From: Candidatus Binataceae bacterium | Lineage (GTDB): Bacteria > Desulfobacterota > Binatia > Binatales > Binataceae | NCBI GenBank assembly: GCA_035308025.1 | Contig: DATGHL010000052.1 | Location: forward strand, 1-64,000 | Reading direction: 5' to 3' | Length of the DNA stretch: 64,000 nt | Position numbers and translations under genes: made by a program | Shown: piece by piece, positions 33,935 to 41,963 of the stretch | Layout of the letters: each line of letters begins with the position of its first letter | How positions within the stretch are numbered: position 1 is the first letter of the stretch | The notes under the pieces: model-generated | The model's database searches: none | Told to the model about the DNA's origin: nothing | What the model saw: only the letters and a program-made list of their open reading frames with translations

Positions 33935-35059
33935 ATGAACAATGCCAAAGCTCCCTTCCGCTACGTTACCTCGACGCGCAATCGCGCGACCGAATACGAA
34001 GAACTGACGCTCCACTGCCAATGGAGCCCGCACAACTTCGCCAAGCAGGGCTGGTTTAATTTAGGTCACGACGGCCGCCCGTCGTGGGACGAGCGCTCGA
34101 CGCGCCTCAAATGCGTCGCCCTGCCGAAGCCCTCGACCTGGTGGTACGACGCAAGCCGCGCCACGAAGCAGACTGCCGTCGCCTTCGAGCAAGACCATCA
34201 TATCGAGCAGAGCGCACGCTATTCGCAAGCCGGATGGTGGGGCTACCGCGATCCGTCGCAGATGTGGTTTCGGCCCTACGTCGAGATGCAGGCCGGGCAG
34301 GAGAACTCGATCCAGCTCGCGATGGACGGCGCGGCGCGTCTGGGCCTGTACCAGAATGTCGGCGAGGCGTGGCTCGGATTTCTCGGACATTACTATGCTG
34401 CCTGGCGCTACGCGGAATACGGGCTCTTCATGGCGCTCTGTTACGCCCAGCGCGAGGCCTTATCCGACGTCGTCGCCACGCCCTATCTCTTTCAGGCGGT
34501 GGACAAGGAACGTCACGCGCAGGACATTGCGCTCCATTGCATGGCGCTGGAAGAACAGGTTCAAGGCTTCTCCGATGCGGGTGCGATGGACATCTGGATG
34601 GGCGATCCGGCCTTGCAACCAATCCGGCGTTACGTCGAGTATCTGCTCGCGTCGCGTGATTGGGCCGAGATCATCTTCGCGGTTAACCTTGTCTTCGAGC
34701 CGCTGGTCGGGCGCCTGCTCGGCAATTACCTGGTAGCGCAACAAGCGTGCGCGTGCGGTGATCCGGTTACTCCCTTGATCGCCGAGACCGTCGAGTCTGA
34801 TCGCCAGCGCGCCGTCGCCACGACCGCCGAGTTAGCGCGCTTCGTCATTGCCAATCAGCCCGCCAACCGCGTCATTATCGAAGAATGGCTCGATCGCTGG
34901 ACGCCGCTCGCGCTCGCCGCTGCCGAAGGACTGGCGCCCCTAGCACGTTATCCACGGGAAGATCAGGCGAGTTTCAGAAAAATCCTCGACAAGTTGATCG
35001 CCGAGCAGGCTCAGCTGGTCGCCGCCGCCGGGCTGACGCGCTCACGGGTGGCCGCATGA
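33935..35059 (+). CDS. soluble diiron monooxygenase, hydroxylase beta subunit
   Basis: The 374-residue ferritin-like subunit pairs with the catalytic alpha subunit. It shows the usual helices, including ENSIQLAMDGAARLGLYQN, FLGHYYAAWRYAEYGLFMAL and DKERHAQDIALH, but is expected to lack the iron site. It is the first gene of a four-gene operon and overlaps the coupling protein gene by 4 bp (ATGA). The gene order beta-coupling-alpha-reductase is that of alkene monooxygenases AmoABCD/EtnABCD. Confidence 0.88.
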   Translation: MNNAKAPFRYVTSTRNRATEYEELTLHCQWSPHNFAKQGWFNLGHDGRPSWDERSTRLKCVALPKPSTWWYDASRATKQTAVAFEQDHHIEQSARYSQAGWWGYRDPSQMWFRPYVEMQAGQENSIQLAMDGAARLGLYQNVGEAWLGFLGHYYAAWRYAEYGLFMALCYAQREALSDVVATPYLFQAVDKERHAQDIALHCMALEEQVQGFSDAGAMDIWMGDPALQPIRRYVEYLLASRDWAEIIFAVNLVFEPLVGRLLGNYLVAQQACACGDPVTPLIAETVESDRQRAVATTAELARFVIANQPANRVIIEEWLDRWTPLALAAAEGLAPLARYPREDQASFRKILDKLIAEQAQLVAAAGLTRSRVAA

Positions 35060-35331
35060 GTTCGAACGGGCACAAGGTTGCGCTCAAGCTGATGGTCGGG
35101 CAGGAAGCCGACGCGGTGGTTTCGGTGCTCGCGGAAGCCCATCCGGAGGCTGTGATTCAACGCTATCCCGCCTACGTCTCGATCGAAGGCCAAAATCGGC
35201 TCACGGTTGAGATTCCGCGGGTGATCGAGGCCCTCGGAAGCGATTACGACGTTACCCGGTTTCTCGTCATACTGTCGTCCTACGTCGGCGCGATCGACGT
35301 CAACGACGACAGCGTCACTCTGACTGCGTAG
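35056..35331 (+). CDS. soluble diiron monooxygenase coupling (effector) protein, MmoB-like
   Basis: The 91-residue MmoB/DmpM-type protein binds the hydroxylase and tunes oxygen activation and substrate access. The segment YPAYVSIEGQNRLTVEIPRV is the family core. It overlaps the beta-subunit stop (ATGA) and lies 36 bp before the alpha gene. Its length is normal for the family and it contains no cofactor residues. Confidence 0.87.
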   Translation: MSSNGHKVALKLMVGQEADAVVSVLAEAHPEAVIQRYPAYVSIEGQNRLTVEIPRVIEALGSDYDVTRFLVILSSYVGAIDVNDDSVTLTA

Positions 35332-35367
35332 CAGCGAAAATCTCCGCAACGGTTCAGCGAGGAAAAA

Positions 35368-36924
35368 ATGGCCGCTCTGAACAAAAATTACGACCGCGTC
35401 AAAAACATGGATTGGGAGCCGAGCTATATCGATCCGGCGCAAAAGTTTGTCGAGCCCACCCGCTTCCATCTGCCGCGCAAGGCGATCGACCCTTTCAAGA
35501 CTTTCGTCCGCGAGTATTTTCAGATGGAGCGCGAAAAGGACGTCCGCCACTTCGCCCTGCTCGAAGCCGCCAGCCGCCTGCAGCCCGCCAATCCCGAGCC
35601 GCGCTGGATGGAGGCGATGAAGTTTGTGCTCTCCAATCTCTCCGGCGCCGAGTATGCTGCCGGCCGCCAGATGGGCCGGATGGCGCGCACGGTCGCCCCC
35701 ACCGAGTTGCGCCAAGGTTACATGATGCAGTCGCTCGACGAGATGCGCCATGCGCAACTCGAGCTCAGCGCCGTGCGCCATCATATGCGGACCTGGGAGG
35801 ATCCGGCCGGGTACGACATCGCGCTCTATGGCGCGGGCACCAACGTCGGTTCCAACGCTTTTCGTGCCTTTCTCGAAGATTCGATGACCGCCGATCCGGT
35901 CGAGAGTTCGATCGCGATCCAGATTTTCGCCGAGACCGCCGATTCCAACATCTTCTTCGTCGGCATGACCTCGGCGGCGACCAAGTCCGGCGACCCGGTC
36001 CTGGCCTCGACGTTGCTGACGATCCAGTCCGACGAATCACGCCACATGGCCAACGGTTACGCCACTCTGATGACTCTGCTGGGCGATGATCGCAACCTGC
36101 CGCTGATCCAGGACGCCCTCGACAAGTGGTCGTGGCGCAATCACATGGGCTTTGAAGTGCCGCTGATGCTCGCGGCGGACTACTTCACTCGCCACAAAGA
36201 CGAATCCGGCAAAGAGATGTATGAGCGCTGGATTCTGGAAGATTTCTACGAAAACTTTTATCGCAAACTCGAGAAGTACGGCATCCGCAAGCCGAAGTTC
36301 ATGGACCACATCCTGCGCAATATCGAATGGGCGTCGCATTCCGCCGCAGTCTATCTCTACGGCGCGTGGGGCGAGTTCTATCATCGCTACGATCCGCCCG
36401 ACGAGCGCGAGATGGAATGGTTCGAGAAAAAATACCCTGGCTGGTATTCCTACTACGGCAAGTTCTGGGAATCCTATAAGGCCACGACCGATCCCAGCGA
36501 TCGTCGCTTCGTTCTCTCCGAGCTGGGCAAGCTCCCGGCCTTCTGCCAGGTCTGCCAGTTGCCATGGATTTTTCCGCGCCCGGACGCCAGTGCCGGCAGC
36601 CGGATCTGGAAAGACGGCCGCTGGATTTCCTTTTGCTCGCCCGGATGCGAATGGATCTACGATCGCGAGCCCGAACACTATGCGGGCTTCAAAGGTTTCT
36701 ACGAGATTTACGACGGCTATGAATTCTCCGAGGTCGTCCGCGACCTCGGTTACATCCGGTCCGATGGCAAAACGCTAATCGCGCAGCCGACCCTCGCGAC
36801 CGAGCGCATGTGGACGATCGATGACATGAAGGCCTGCGACTACATCGTCCATTCGCCGCTGAACACCACGCCGGTTTTCAGCCGCGAGCGGGCGCAAGAG
36901 TTGGTCCCGCAGGATCAGCTCTAG
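35368..36924 (+). CDS. soluble diiron monooxygenase, hydroxylase alpha subunit
   Basis: The 518-residue catalytic subunit oxygenates a small hydrocarbon or alkene. All six iron ligands are present: Glu95 (SGAEYA), Glu125 and His128 (DEMRH), Glu189 (FAETAD), Glu223 and His226 (SDESRH). The C-terminal domain includes Cys-rich CQVCQLPW and CSPGCEW, as in the SDIMO large subunits. Length matches the group (about 500-540). Gene order suggests the alkene monooxygenase group, but propane or other substrates remain possible. Confidence 0.93.
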   Translation: MAALNKNYDRVKNMDWEPSYIDPAQKFVEPTRFHLPRKAIDPFKTFVREYFQMEREKDVRHFALLEAASRLQPANPEPRWMEAMKFVLSNLSGAEYAAGRQMGRMARTVAPTELRQGYMMQSLDEMRHAQLELSAVRHHMRTWEDPAGYDIALYGAGTNVGSNAFRAFLEDSMTADPVESSIAIQIFAETADSNIFFVGMTSAATKSGDPVLASTLLTIQSDESRHMANGYATLMTLLGDDRNLPLIQDALDKWSWRNHMGFEVPLMLAADYFTRHKDESGKEMYERWILEDFYENFYRKLEKYGIRKPKFMDHILRNIEWASHSAAVYLYGAWGEFYHRYDPPDEREMEWFEKKYPGWYSYYGKFWESYKATTDPSDRRFVLSELGKLPAFCQVCQLPWIFPRPDASAGSRIWKDGRWISFCSPGCEWIYDREPEHYAGFKGFYEIYDGYEFSEVVRDLGYIRSDGKTLIAQPTLATERMWTIDDMKACDYIVHSPLNTTPVFSRERAQELVPQDQL

Positions 36925-36959
36925 TCAATCCAGCGGGGTCCGGTCGGGCGGCCACAGCC

Positions 36960-37970
36960 ATGTTCAAGGTGACCCTGCAGCCGGCTGGACGCTCCTTTGA
37001 CTGTCTCGAGAGCGAGACCATCCTCGACGCCGCTTTCCGCGAGGGGCTGCGTCTTCCTCATGGCTGCCGCTCCGGCGGCTGCGGTTCGTGCAAGGCCAGG
37101 CTCATCGAAGGCGAGGTTGACGATTCCCAAGCCTCGCTCAGCGCCCTAATGGACTACGAGCGCGCCGCCGGGATGACGCTGCTATGCTCGTCCTATCCCG
37201 AAAGCGACGTCGAAATCTGGCTCGAACACGTCGAGGAGGACGACACACCGCCACGCTATCTCGATGCTCGCGTAATCGATCTCGCCGAAATTGCCTCGGG
37301 GCTGTTCCTGATTCATCTTGGTATCGAGTCCTCACTCGGGTTTCGAGCCGGTCAGTATATCGAAGTGAACGTGCCGCGAACCGAAGAGTGGCGCGCCTAC
37401 TCGCTGGCTAATCCCCCGACGGTCAGGCGCGAACTCGAGATACTTATCAAGTTGGTCCCCGGCGGACTGTTCTCCGACTATCTGGCCGCATCGCGGCTCA
37501 AGGCCGGCGACATCCTCAGTATCCGCGGACCTTATGGAAATTTCGCGCTGCGCCCTGGCGAGCCGTCGCTACTCTTCATCACAGGTGGGTCGGGACTAGC
37601 GCCGGTGCTATCGATGCTGCGAGAGCTGGCGCCGACCGAAACAACTCGACCGATTCGCCTGCTTTACGGCGCGCGCACTCGCCACGATCTCTGCTTTGTC
37701 GATGAGTTGCGCGGCTACGAAAAGGAATTCGCCGATTTGAAATTTGTCCCGGTGCTCTCGCACGCGACCGATGATGCGGACTGGCCGGGCGAACGCGGGA
37801 TGGTCACCGAGGCGATCTCGCGATGGCGTCACGGCGATGACCTACAGGCTTATCTCTGCGGGCCACCTGCAATGATCGATGCAGCGCTGCCGATCCTGGA
37901 CCGGCTCGGCGTGCCGGCACACCAGATTTTCTTTGACAAGTTTCTGACCCGCGCCGACCTCGTCAAATAG
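36960..37970 (+). CDS. soluble diiron monooxygenase reductase (2Fe-2S/FAD)
   Basis: The 336-residue NADH reductase passes electrons to the diiron hydroxylase. The N-terminal plant-type 2Fe-2S domain has Cys36, Cys41, Cys44 and Cys76. The FAD domain has RAYSLANPP near residue 142, and the NAD domain has GGSGLAPVLSML and CGPPAMID. It lies 35 bp after alpha and completes the operon. The 114-bp gap after it holds only a short GCCC/GGGC hairpin near 37980. Confidence 0.93.
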   Translation: MFKVTLQPAGRSFDCLESETILDAAFREGLRLPHGCRSGGCGSCKARLIEGEVDDSQASLSALMDYERAAGMTLLCSSYPESDVEIWLEHVEEDDTPPRYLDARVIDLAEIASGLFLIHLGIESSLGFRAGQYIEVNVPRTEEWRAYSLANPPTVRRELEILIKLVPGGLFSDYLAASRLKAGDILSIRGPYGNFALRPGEPSLLFITGGSGLAPVLSMLRELAPTETTRPIRLLYGARTRHDLCFVDELRGYEKEFADLKFVPVLSHATDDADWPGERGMVTEAISRWRHGDDLQAYLCGPPAMIDAALPILDRLGVPAHQIFFDKFLTRADLVK

Positions 37971-38084
37971 CTCTTGCCCCATAGGGCAGCTTCGCGACGA
38001 GACCGGCGCCTTCGGCCGCCAATTTCAAATTCATCGCATTTCAGCTAAAATCCTCTTGAGAACCTTCGATTAAGGGTGCAGGTT

Positions 38085-38336
38085 ATGCAGCAAAAGTTCA
38101 GCGACGAAGCACTCCGCGTACTTGACGTTTTAGGCGAAAAGGCCAGTGACGGCTATGCCGTGATGAGCAAGGCCGGCCTCAAGCCGGATGAGTTGGTTCG
38201 CGCTCTGAAGGAACTCCCGACATACCTCGTCATGGTGAAAGGCGAACTGATTCCTGACCGCGTGGGGGATGCCTACCTGGTTCTGCTGCCGAACGCCCGT
38301 GACTATGCGAATTCGCTTGTTCGCAGTCTGGCCTAG
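38085..38336 (+). CDS. small winged-helix-like protein of unknown function
   Basis: The 83-residue protein has two or three helices (FSDEALRVLDVLGE, DGYAVMSKAGLKPDELVRALKEL) and a beta hairpin (YLVMVKGELIPDRVGDAYLVLL), consistent with a winged helix. Start ATG 38085; an in-frame GTG 3 codons earlier is possible. It lies 14 bp before a membrane protein gene on the same strand, so they probably form one unit. Not recognised; regulator or small adaptor are both possible. Confidence 0.6.
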   Translation: MQQKFSDEALRVLDVLGEKASDGYAVMSKAGLKPDELVRALKELPTYLVMVKGELIPDRVGDAYLVLLPNARDYANSLVRSLA

Positions 38337-38350
38337 AAACTGACGCGGAG

Positions 38351-39766
38351 ATGCCGTCGTCTCCGGATATACCGGCCTATTATTCGTACCTTATAGTCGC
38401 GCTGGTTGGTGGAGTGGTAGCGCGCTCCACCGTCAACAGCGGATTGGCGGATTACCCCGACGGCTGGAGTTTCTTTGCCACTTGGCAGCTTTTTCTCGCC
38501 TATACCGCCCTACCGGTTCTGCTCTTTTGGTTCTTGGACTATACCTCGGTGATCCAGGACACTTCGCTGTTCGCGGCGTTGCTGGTTGCCGCCGGGTATC
38601 AATCGATTTTCACAAGCGGTATCCAAAGCATCTCGATGCCTGGTCAGAGCGCCAGCTTATGGAAACCTTTTCAGGCCTGGGTTGCCAGAATTAATGATCG
38701 CATCGCCACCAAGCAGAAAGCTGCTCTGGATGAGTTCGTTCGAACGCTGGAAATAAGAGTTTCAAGCGACCCGGAACTTCTCAATAAACTTCAGCAAGTT
38801 ACCACGGAGCATTTACCTGAAGCGGGGACACGTCCGCCTGGCGCGGCACTATCCGAACCTGCGGACGAGTTGCAAGTTGCGTTAGCGGCGATACCTCCCG
38901 AGGCTCGCTTGCAGAGGTTTCGTCTGTTGTGGCGGGCTTTCCGAACGGCCGAGCCAATAAATTATGGATATATTCTTTACCGCGAACGGCTCATTAGCCC
39001 TCTTCTTTATTGGTGGCAGTTCAGGCACGGTCTGGCGGACATCATAACTTTCGGACTCTTGTCTCTGGGTTCCGCAATCGTTTTGTTCTCCTGTTTTGAG
39101 TCGAGTTTTCCTTCCTATGTTGTGAGTAGGATTGTGTATGGCAGCGTGTCCACATCGAACTGGACGCAAGCTTCGGCAGGCTCAGTCATTCGTTACTACC
39201 AGTGGCGACTGCGCAAATTGAATGCTTCGGACAAAGACAATTTCAGGAGTCATGAGTATGTAAAACTCATGGCCTCACATACAAACAGTTGCGACGGGCG
39301 TCAGGCCTTCCAGCAACTGATGGCTCCGGTCATCGCGGATCTCTGTTTCAAGGATGAGCCCAGCAAGAAGGTCGACGACGTCGCGAGATTACTCGTAAGC
39401 ATCCATTCCCCAACAATTGATACAATAGCGATCCCGCGGTTGCTCCAATGCCTGTGGACTGACGACGCCGACAATCGACTGCGAATTCACCAGACCCTTA
39501 TCGCTCTGCAACAGGCCGACTATCCGTCGAGCCTTTCGGAAGCGGAACAGAAGCAATTTGCGGGCTGGATTCCGGGAAAGGACGAAAAATCCGGCGACAT
39601 GGCCGTATGGGTAAAACATTGGTCGTCATGGTGGAACAGCGCCCAGGCAAGTCAGAACACGACTTGCTCCGCTGCGCCGTCAAATGAAACCCAACCACGA
39701 GCGCTTTCTTCGGAGCTCGGCTTGCCAATCGTTTCTCGCAGCCCCGCGCCCCCCGCCGCCCCATAA
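38351..39766 (+). CDS. membrane protein of unknown function with helical-repeat-like tail
   Basis: The 471-residue protein has three hydrophobic segments at about 9-28, 44-63 and 72-90, and a fourth near 228-247. A cytoplasmic stretch lies between them. After about residue 260 comes an all-helical tail (VDDVARLLVSIHSPTIDTIAIPRLLQCL, then LRIHQTLIALQQ) that looks like HEAT-type repeats. The start is 14 bp after the small winged-helix gene. No family recognised. The intact IS element inserted 79 bp beyond its stop. Confidence 0.6.
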   Translation: MPSSPDIPAYYSYLIVALVGGVVARSTVNSGLADYPDGWSFFATWQLFLAYTALPVLLFWFLDYTSVIQDTSLFAALLVAAGYQSIFTSGIQSISMPGQSASLWKPFQAWVARINDRIATKQKAALDEFVRTLEIRVSSDPELLNKLQQVTTEHLPEAGTRPPGAALSEPADELQVALAAIPPEARLQRFRLLWRAFRTAEPINYGYILYRERLISPLLYWWQFRHGLADIITFGLLSLGSAIVLFSCFESSFPSYVVSRIVYGSVSTSNWTQASAGSVIRYYQWRLRKLNASDKDNFRSHEYVKLMASHTNSCDGRQAFQQLMAPVIADLCFKDEPSKKVDDVARLLVSIHSPTIDTIAIPRLLQCLWTDDADNRLRIHQTLIALQQADYPSSLSEAEQKQFAGWIPGKDEKSGDMAVWVKHWSSWWNSAQASQNTTCSAAPSNETQPRALSSELGLPIVSRSPAPPAAP

Positions 39767-39844
39767 AAGATGACGCCCTCCCCGCCCGCGCACGGTTGCC
39801 GAGCGGAGCGAGCGCGGGGGGCGGCCGAGTCTGCGAGGCGCGGT

Positions 39845-39852
39845 CAAGTTTA
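39845..39852. repeat. target-site duplication, left copy
   Basis: CAAGTTTA directly abuts the left terminal repeat and recurs at 41930-41937 after the right one. Eight bases is the usual duplication for IS1595-family elements. Confidence 0.85.
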
Positions 39853-39876
39853 GGTAAGTCTAAAGGACTTGACTAC
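39853..39876. repeat. left terminal inverted repeat of IS1595-type element
   Basis: The 24 bases are the exact reverse complement of 41906-41929. The outer end begins GGTAAGTC and the inner end is GGACTTGACTAC. Confidence 0.92.
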
Positions 39877-39904
39877 GGATTCTGCTGGTGCTATCTTTCT
39901 TCCC

Positions 39905-40777
39905 ATGATGACCTTACGCGAACTGATGGTGACCTTCCCGACCAGCGATGCTTGCAAACAGTTTCTGATGGATCGCCGGTGGCCTGACGGCAAGGTCAAA
40001 TGCGTGCGCTGTGGAAACGAAAAGGTCTATGCGTCCAAGGCCCGACCTTTCCACTGGCAGTGCCGTAATCACGATCATCCCTATCGGTTTTCGGTTCTCG
40101 TCGGGACGGTTTTCGAGAACACAAACTACCCGCTCAAGACGTGGTTTGAAGTGCTCTGGCAGATGCTCAACAGCAAGAAGGGCGTAAGCGCCATGCAGAT
40201 TCAGCGGCAGATCGGATCGTCCTATCCGACCGCGTGGTTTCTCTGTCATCGCTTGCGCGCGGGAATGAAAGATGCGGAATTTCAGAAGCTTATGGGTATC
40301 GTTGAAATCGACGAGACTGGCCTTGGCGGCAAGGATAAGAATCGCCACTGGGACAAGAAACAGCACATTACTGGGCCAAGCGGAAAAACCACGGTCATCG
40401 GCGCGATTGCCCGCAAGGGCAATGTGGTTTGCCAAGTGATCGAGAATGCAGACGCCGCGACGCTCAACAAATTCGTGCACAAGACGGTCAGCGGGAATGT
40501 CGATTTGGTCGCGACTGACGAGCACAAGGGCTATGCCTACTTGGATGCGCTCGGATTCCCGCATGAGACAGTCAGCCACAGCGCCGGTGAATACGTGCGC
40601 GGGAAGGTCCACACCAACAGCATTGAAGGCTTTTGGTCGCTGTTGAAGCGCGGGATCGTTGGCACCTATCACAACGTCAGCAAGAAGTATCTGCCGCTCT
40701 ATTTGGCGGAATTTCAGTACCGGTATAACAACCGGAAGAACCCTGACATTTTCGGCGAAGCCGTAGCAGGATGCTGA
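39905..40777 (+). CDS. IS1595-family transposase
   Basis: The 290-residue DDE-type transposase has an N-terminal zinc ribbon with CVRC and a second metal-binding cluster CRNHDH. It has the GTVFENTNYPLKTWFEV segment, then catalytic Asp in VEIDETGLGGK, second Asp in ATDEHKGY and the VHTNSIEGFWSLLKRG segment that carries the third catalytic position (Asn) and the conserved Lys. It ends NRKNPDIFGEAVAGC. Start is ATG 39905 or 39908; an in-frame TTG at 39869 lies within the inverted repeat. The frameshifted copy at 1123-2063 is a clear relative. Confidence 0.95.
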   Translation: MMTLRELMVTFPTSDACKQFLMDRRWPDGKVKCVRCGNEKVYASKARPFHWQCRNHDHPYRFSVLVGTVFENTNYPLKTWFEVLWQMLNSKKGVSAMQIQRQIGSSYPTAWFLCHRLRAGMKDAEFQKLMGIVEIDETGLGGKDKNRHWDKKQHITGPSGKTTVIGAIARKGNVVCQVIENADAATLNKFVHKTVSGNVDLVATDEHKGYAYLDALGFPHETVSHSAGEYVRGKVHTNSIEGFWSLLKRGIVGTYHNVSKKYLPLYLAEFQYRYNNRKNPDIFGEAVAGC

Positions 40778-40861
40778 AGCGCCCGAACTGGCGGACGCTC
40801 CTGCATCATTCCAGAAAACCCACACAGTTGACGTTGCACTTGGTTCCGAGGGCGAGACGCC

Positions 40862-41020
40862 ATGTCTAAAATCGGCGAAGCCAAGAAAAAGATCATCTTT
40901 TTCTACTGCTACACCTGTAAGGACTACGAACTGAAAACTAGTCCGCACTTCCGCAGCCAGAAAGCGCGCTTTGCGCGACGGCGCAAGGCCGAAGCAGAGG
41001 GCAAGAAATGGCCCGCGTGA
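40862..41020 (+). CDS. 52-residue CxxC passenger protein of IS element
   Basis: A short basic protein: MSKIGEAKKKIIFFYCYTCK at the start, so one CYTC pair, then an Arg/Lys-rich tail. The stop overlaps the next gene start by 13 bp, indicating translational coupling. One CxxC pair could form half a zinc site. Function unknown. No counterpart was found in the decayed element at the left end. Confidence 0.55.
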   Translation: MSKIGEAKKKIIFFYCYTCKDYELKTSPHFRSQKARFARRRKAEAEGKKWPA

Positions 41021-41793
41021 TCGCCCTCGTTTCACTGTTGTTGATTGCGGCAATGCCGTTACCGCCAAACCATTCTGAGGCAGGCCAAACCGAGGCCGCC
41101 GCAAAACGACATCACCAAAGTCCCGGCGTAATATCTACGATGGGCGATCAAAGCAGTCCCAAAGACACCACCAAGGCCGTCGAAAACTATACTTATAATT
41201 ACTATTATCCAACCGCCAAATCGAAGAGTCTGCCGATCTGGTTCCAAGAGGTAGCTACTGGCGCTTTGGTAATCTTCACTTTCGGCCTCTGGCTTACCTC
41301 GATTTGGCAATGGTGCGCCGTTAAGGAACAGGGCGAAATCGCGGCAAAGGCGCAGCGGGCTTATCTGTCCATAACGCCGGATGGTGTAGACGATCTCAGG
41401 GAAAGCGGCACGCCAACGATCACTTTGATTATCAGGAACGAAGGAAACACTCCGGCTTATGAAGTTAGGTTTTGGTCCTGCATCGCCATCGTAACGGGAG
41501 ACCCATTTCCTAACCCAACCGAATTTCCAGAGGCCAACTTTGGACCAACCTTTGTCTTGACTCCGCACGCCGAGTTTTTCACCGCCCCAAAGCTCACTAA
41601 ATGGCTCAGCCGTGTCGATTTTCAGGAGATCCGAACGGGGGACAGGGTGCGGCTTTATGTCTGGGGGCGGGTTGAATATTGCGATGTGTTCAAAAAGCCC
41701 CACTTTTTGGCCTTCCGTCGGTTTCTCCACGTCGATCGTGATGGCGTAACGACAAGCCTGTACCCCACCGAAGAAGGCAACAATGCAGATTAA
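41008..41793 (+). CDS. membrane passenger protein of IS element
   Basis: The 261-residue protein has a signal-like N-terminus (residues 3-18), a Tyr-rich stretch near 63-68 and one membrane helix near 87-104 (ALVIFTFGLWLTSIWQW). A cytoplasmic or periplasmic domain follows with a beta-sandwich-like core (ITLIIRNEGNTPAYEVRF) and GDRVRLYVWGRVEY. Proteins with this RNEGNTPA pattern are frequent as hypothetical genes of soil proteobacteria. No function known. It overlaps the CxxC gene and ends 112 bp before the right terminal repeat. Confidence 0.65.
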   Translation: MARVIALVSLLLIAAMPLPPNHSEAGQTEAAAKRHHQSPGVISTMGDQSSPKDTTKAVENYTYNYYYPTAKSKSLPIWFQEVATGALVIFTFGLWLTSIWQWCAVKEQGEIAAKAQRAYLSITPDGVDDLRESGTPTITLIIRNEGNTPAYEVRFWSCIAIVTGDPFPNPTEFPEANFGPTFVLTPHAEFFTAPKLTKWLSRVDFQEIRTGDRVRLYVWGRVEYCDVFKKPHFLAFRRFLHVDRDGVTTSLYPTEEGNNAD

Positions 41794-41905
41794 AAATATC
41801 CATCGCATCCTCCTAGCTTGCAGTCTTTGCAGCAGAGCATAAGGGTGAAATCTTTCAGCCAGTGAACGTCCGGCCTGTCCGAGCCAGAATACCAGGCCCG
41901 TCGTT

Positions 41906-41929
41906 GTAGTCAAGTCCTTTAGACTTACC
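41906..41929. repeat. right terminal inverted repeat of IS1595-type element
   Basis: Exact reverse complement of 39853-39876. The target duplication CAAGTTTA follows at 41930-41937. The flank then runs GTCTGCGAGCTGCG, which resembles the left flank GTCTGCGAGGCGCG (39828-39841). Confidence 0.92.
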
Positions 41930-41963
41930 CAAGTTTAAGTGTCTGCGAGCTGCGTCAAGGTTC

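Larger units (their letters stand above)
39853..41929 (+). mobile_element. intact IS1595-family element with two passenger genes (2,077 bp)
   Basis: It is bounded by perfect 24-bp terminal inverted repeats (39853-39876 and 41906-41929) that start with GG, and by an 8-bp target duplication CAAGTTTA. Contents in order on one strand are transposase, a 52-residue CxxC protein and a membrane protein. All three reading frames are open, so the insertion is probably recent. Passenger genes are known in some IS1595 subgroups. It is inserted between an unknown membrane protein gene and the convergent cyclase-ATPase gene, breaking neither. Confidence 0.92.
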
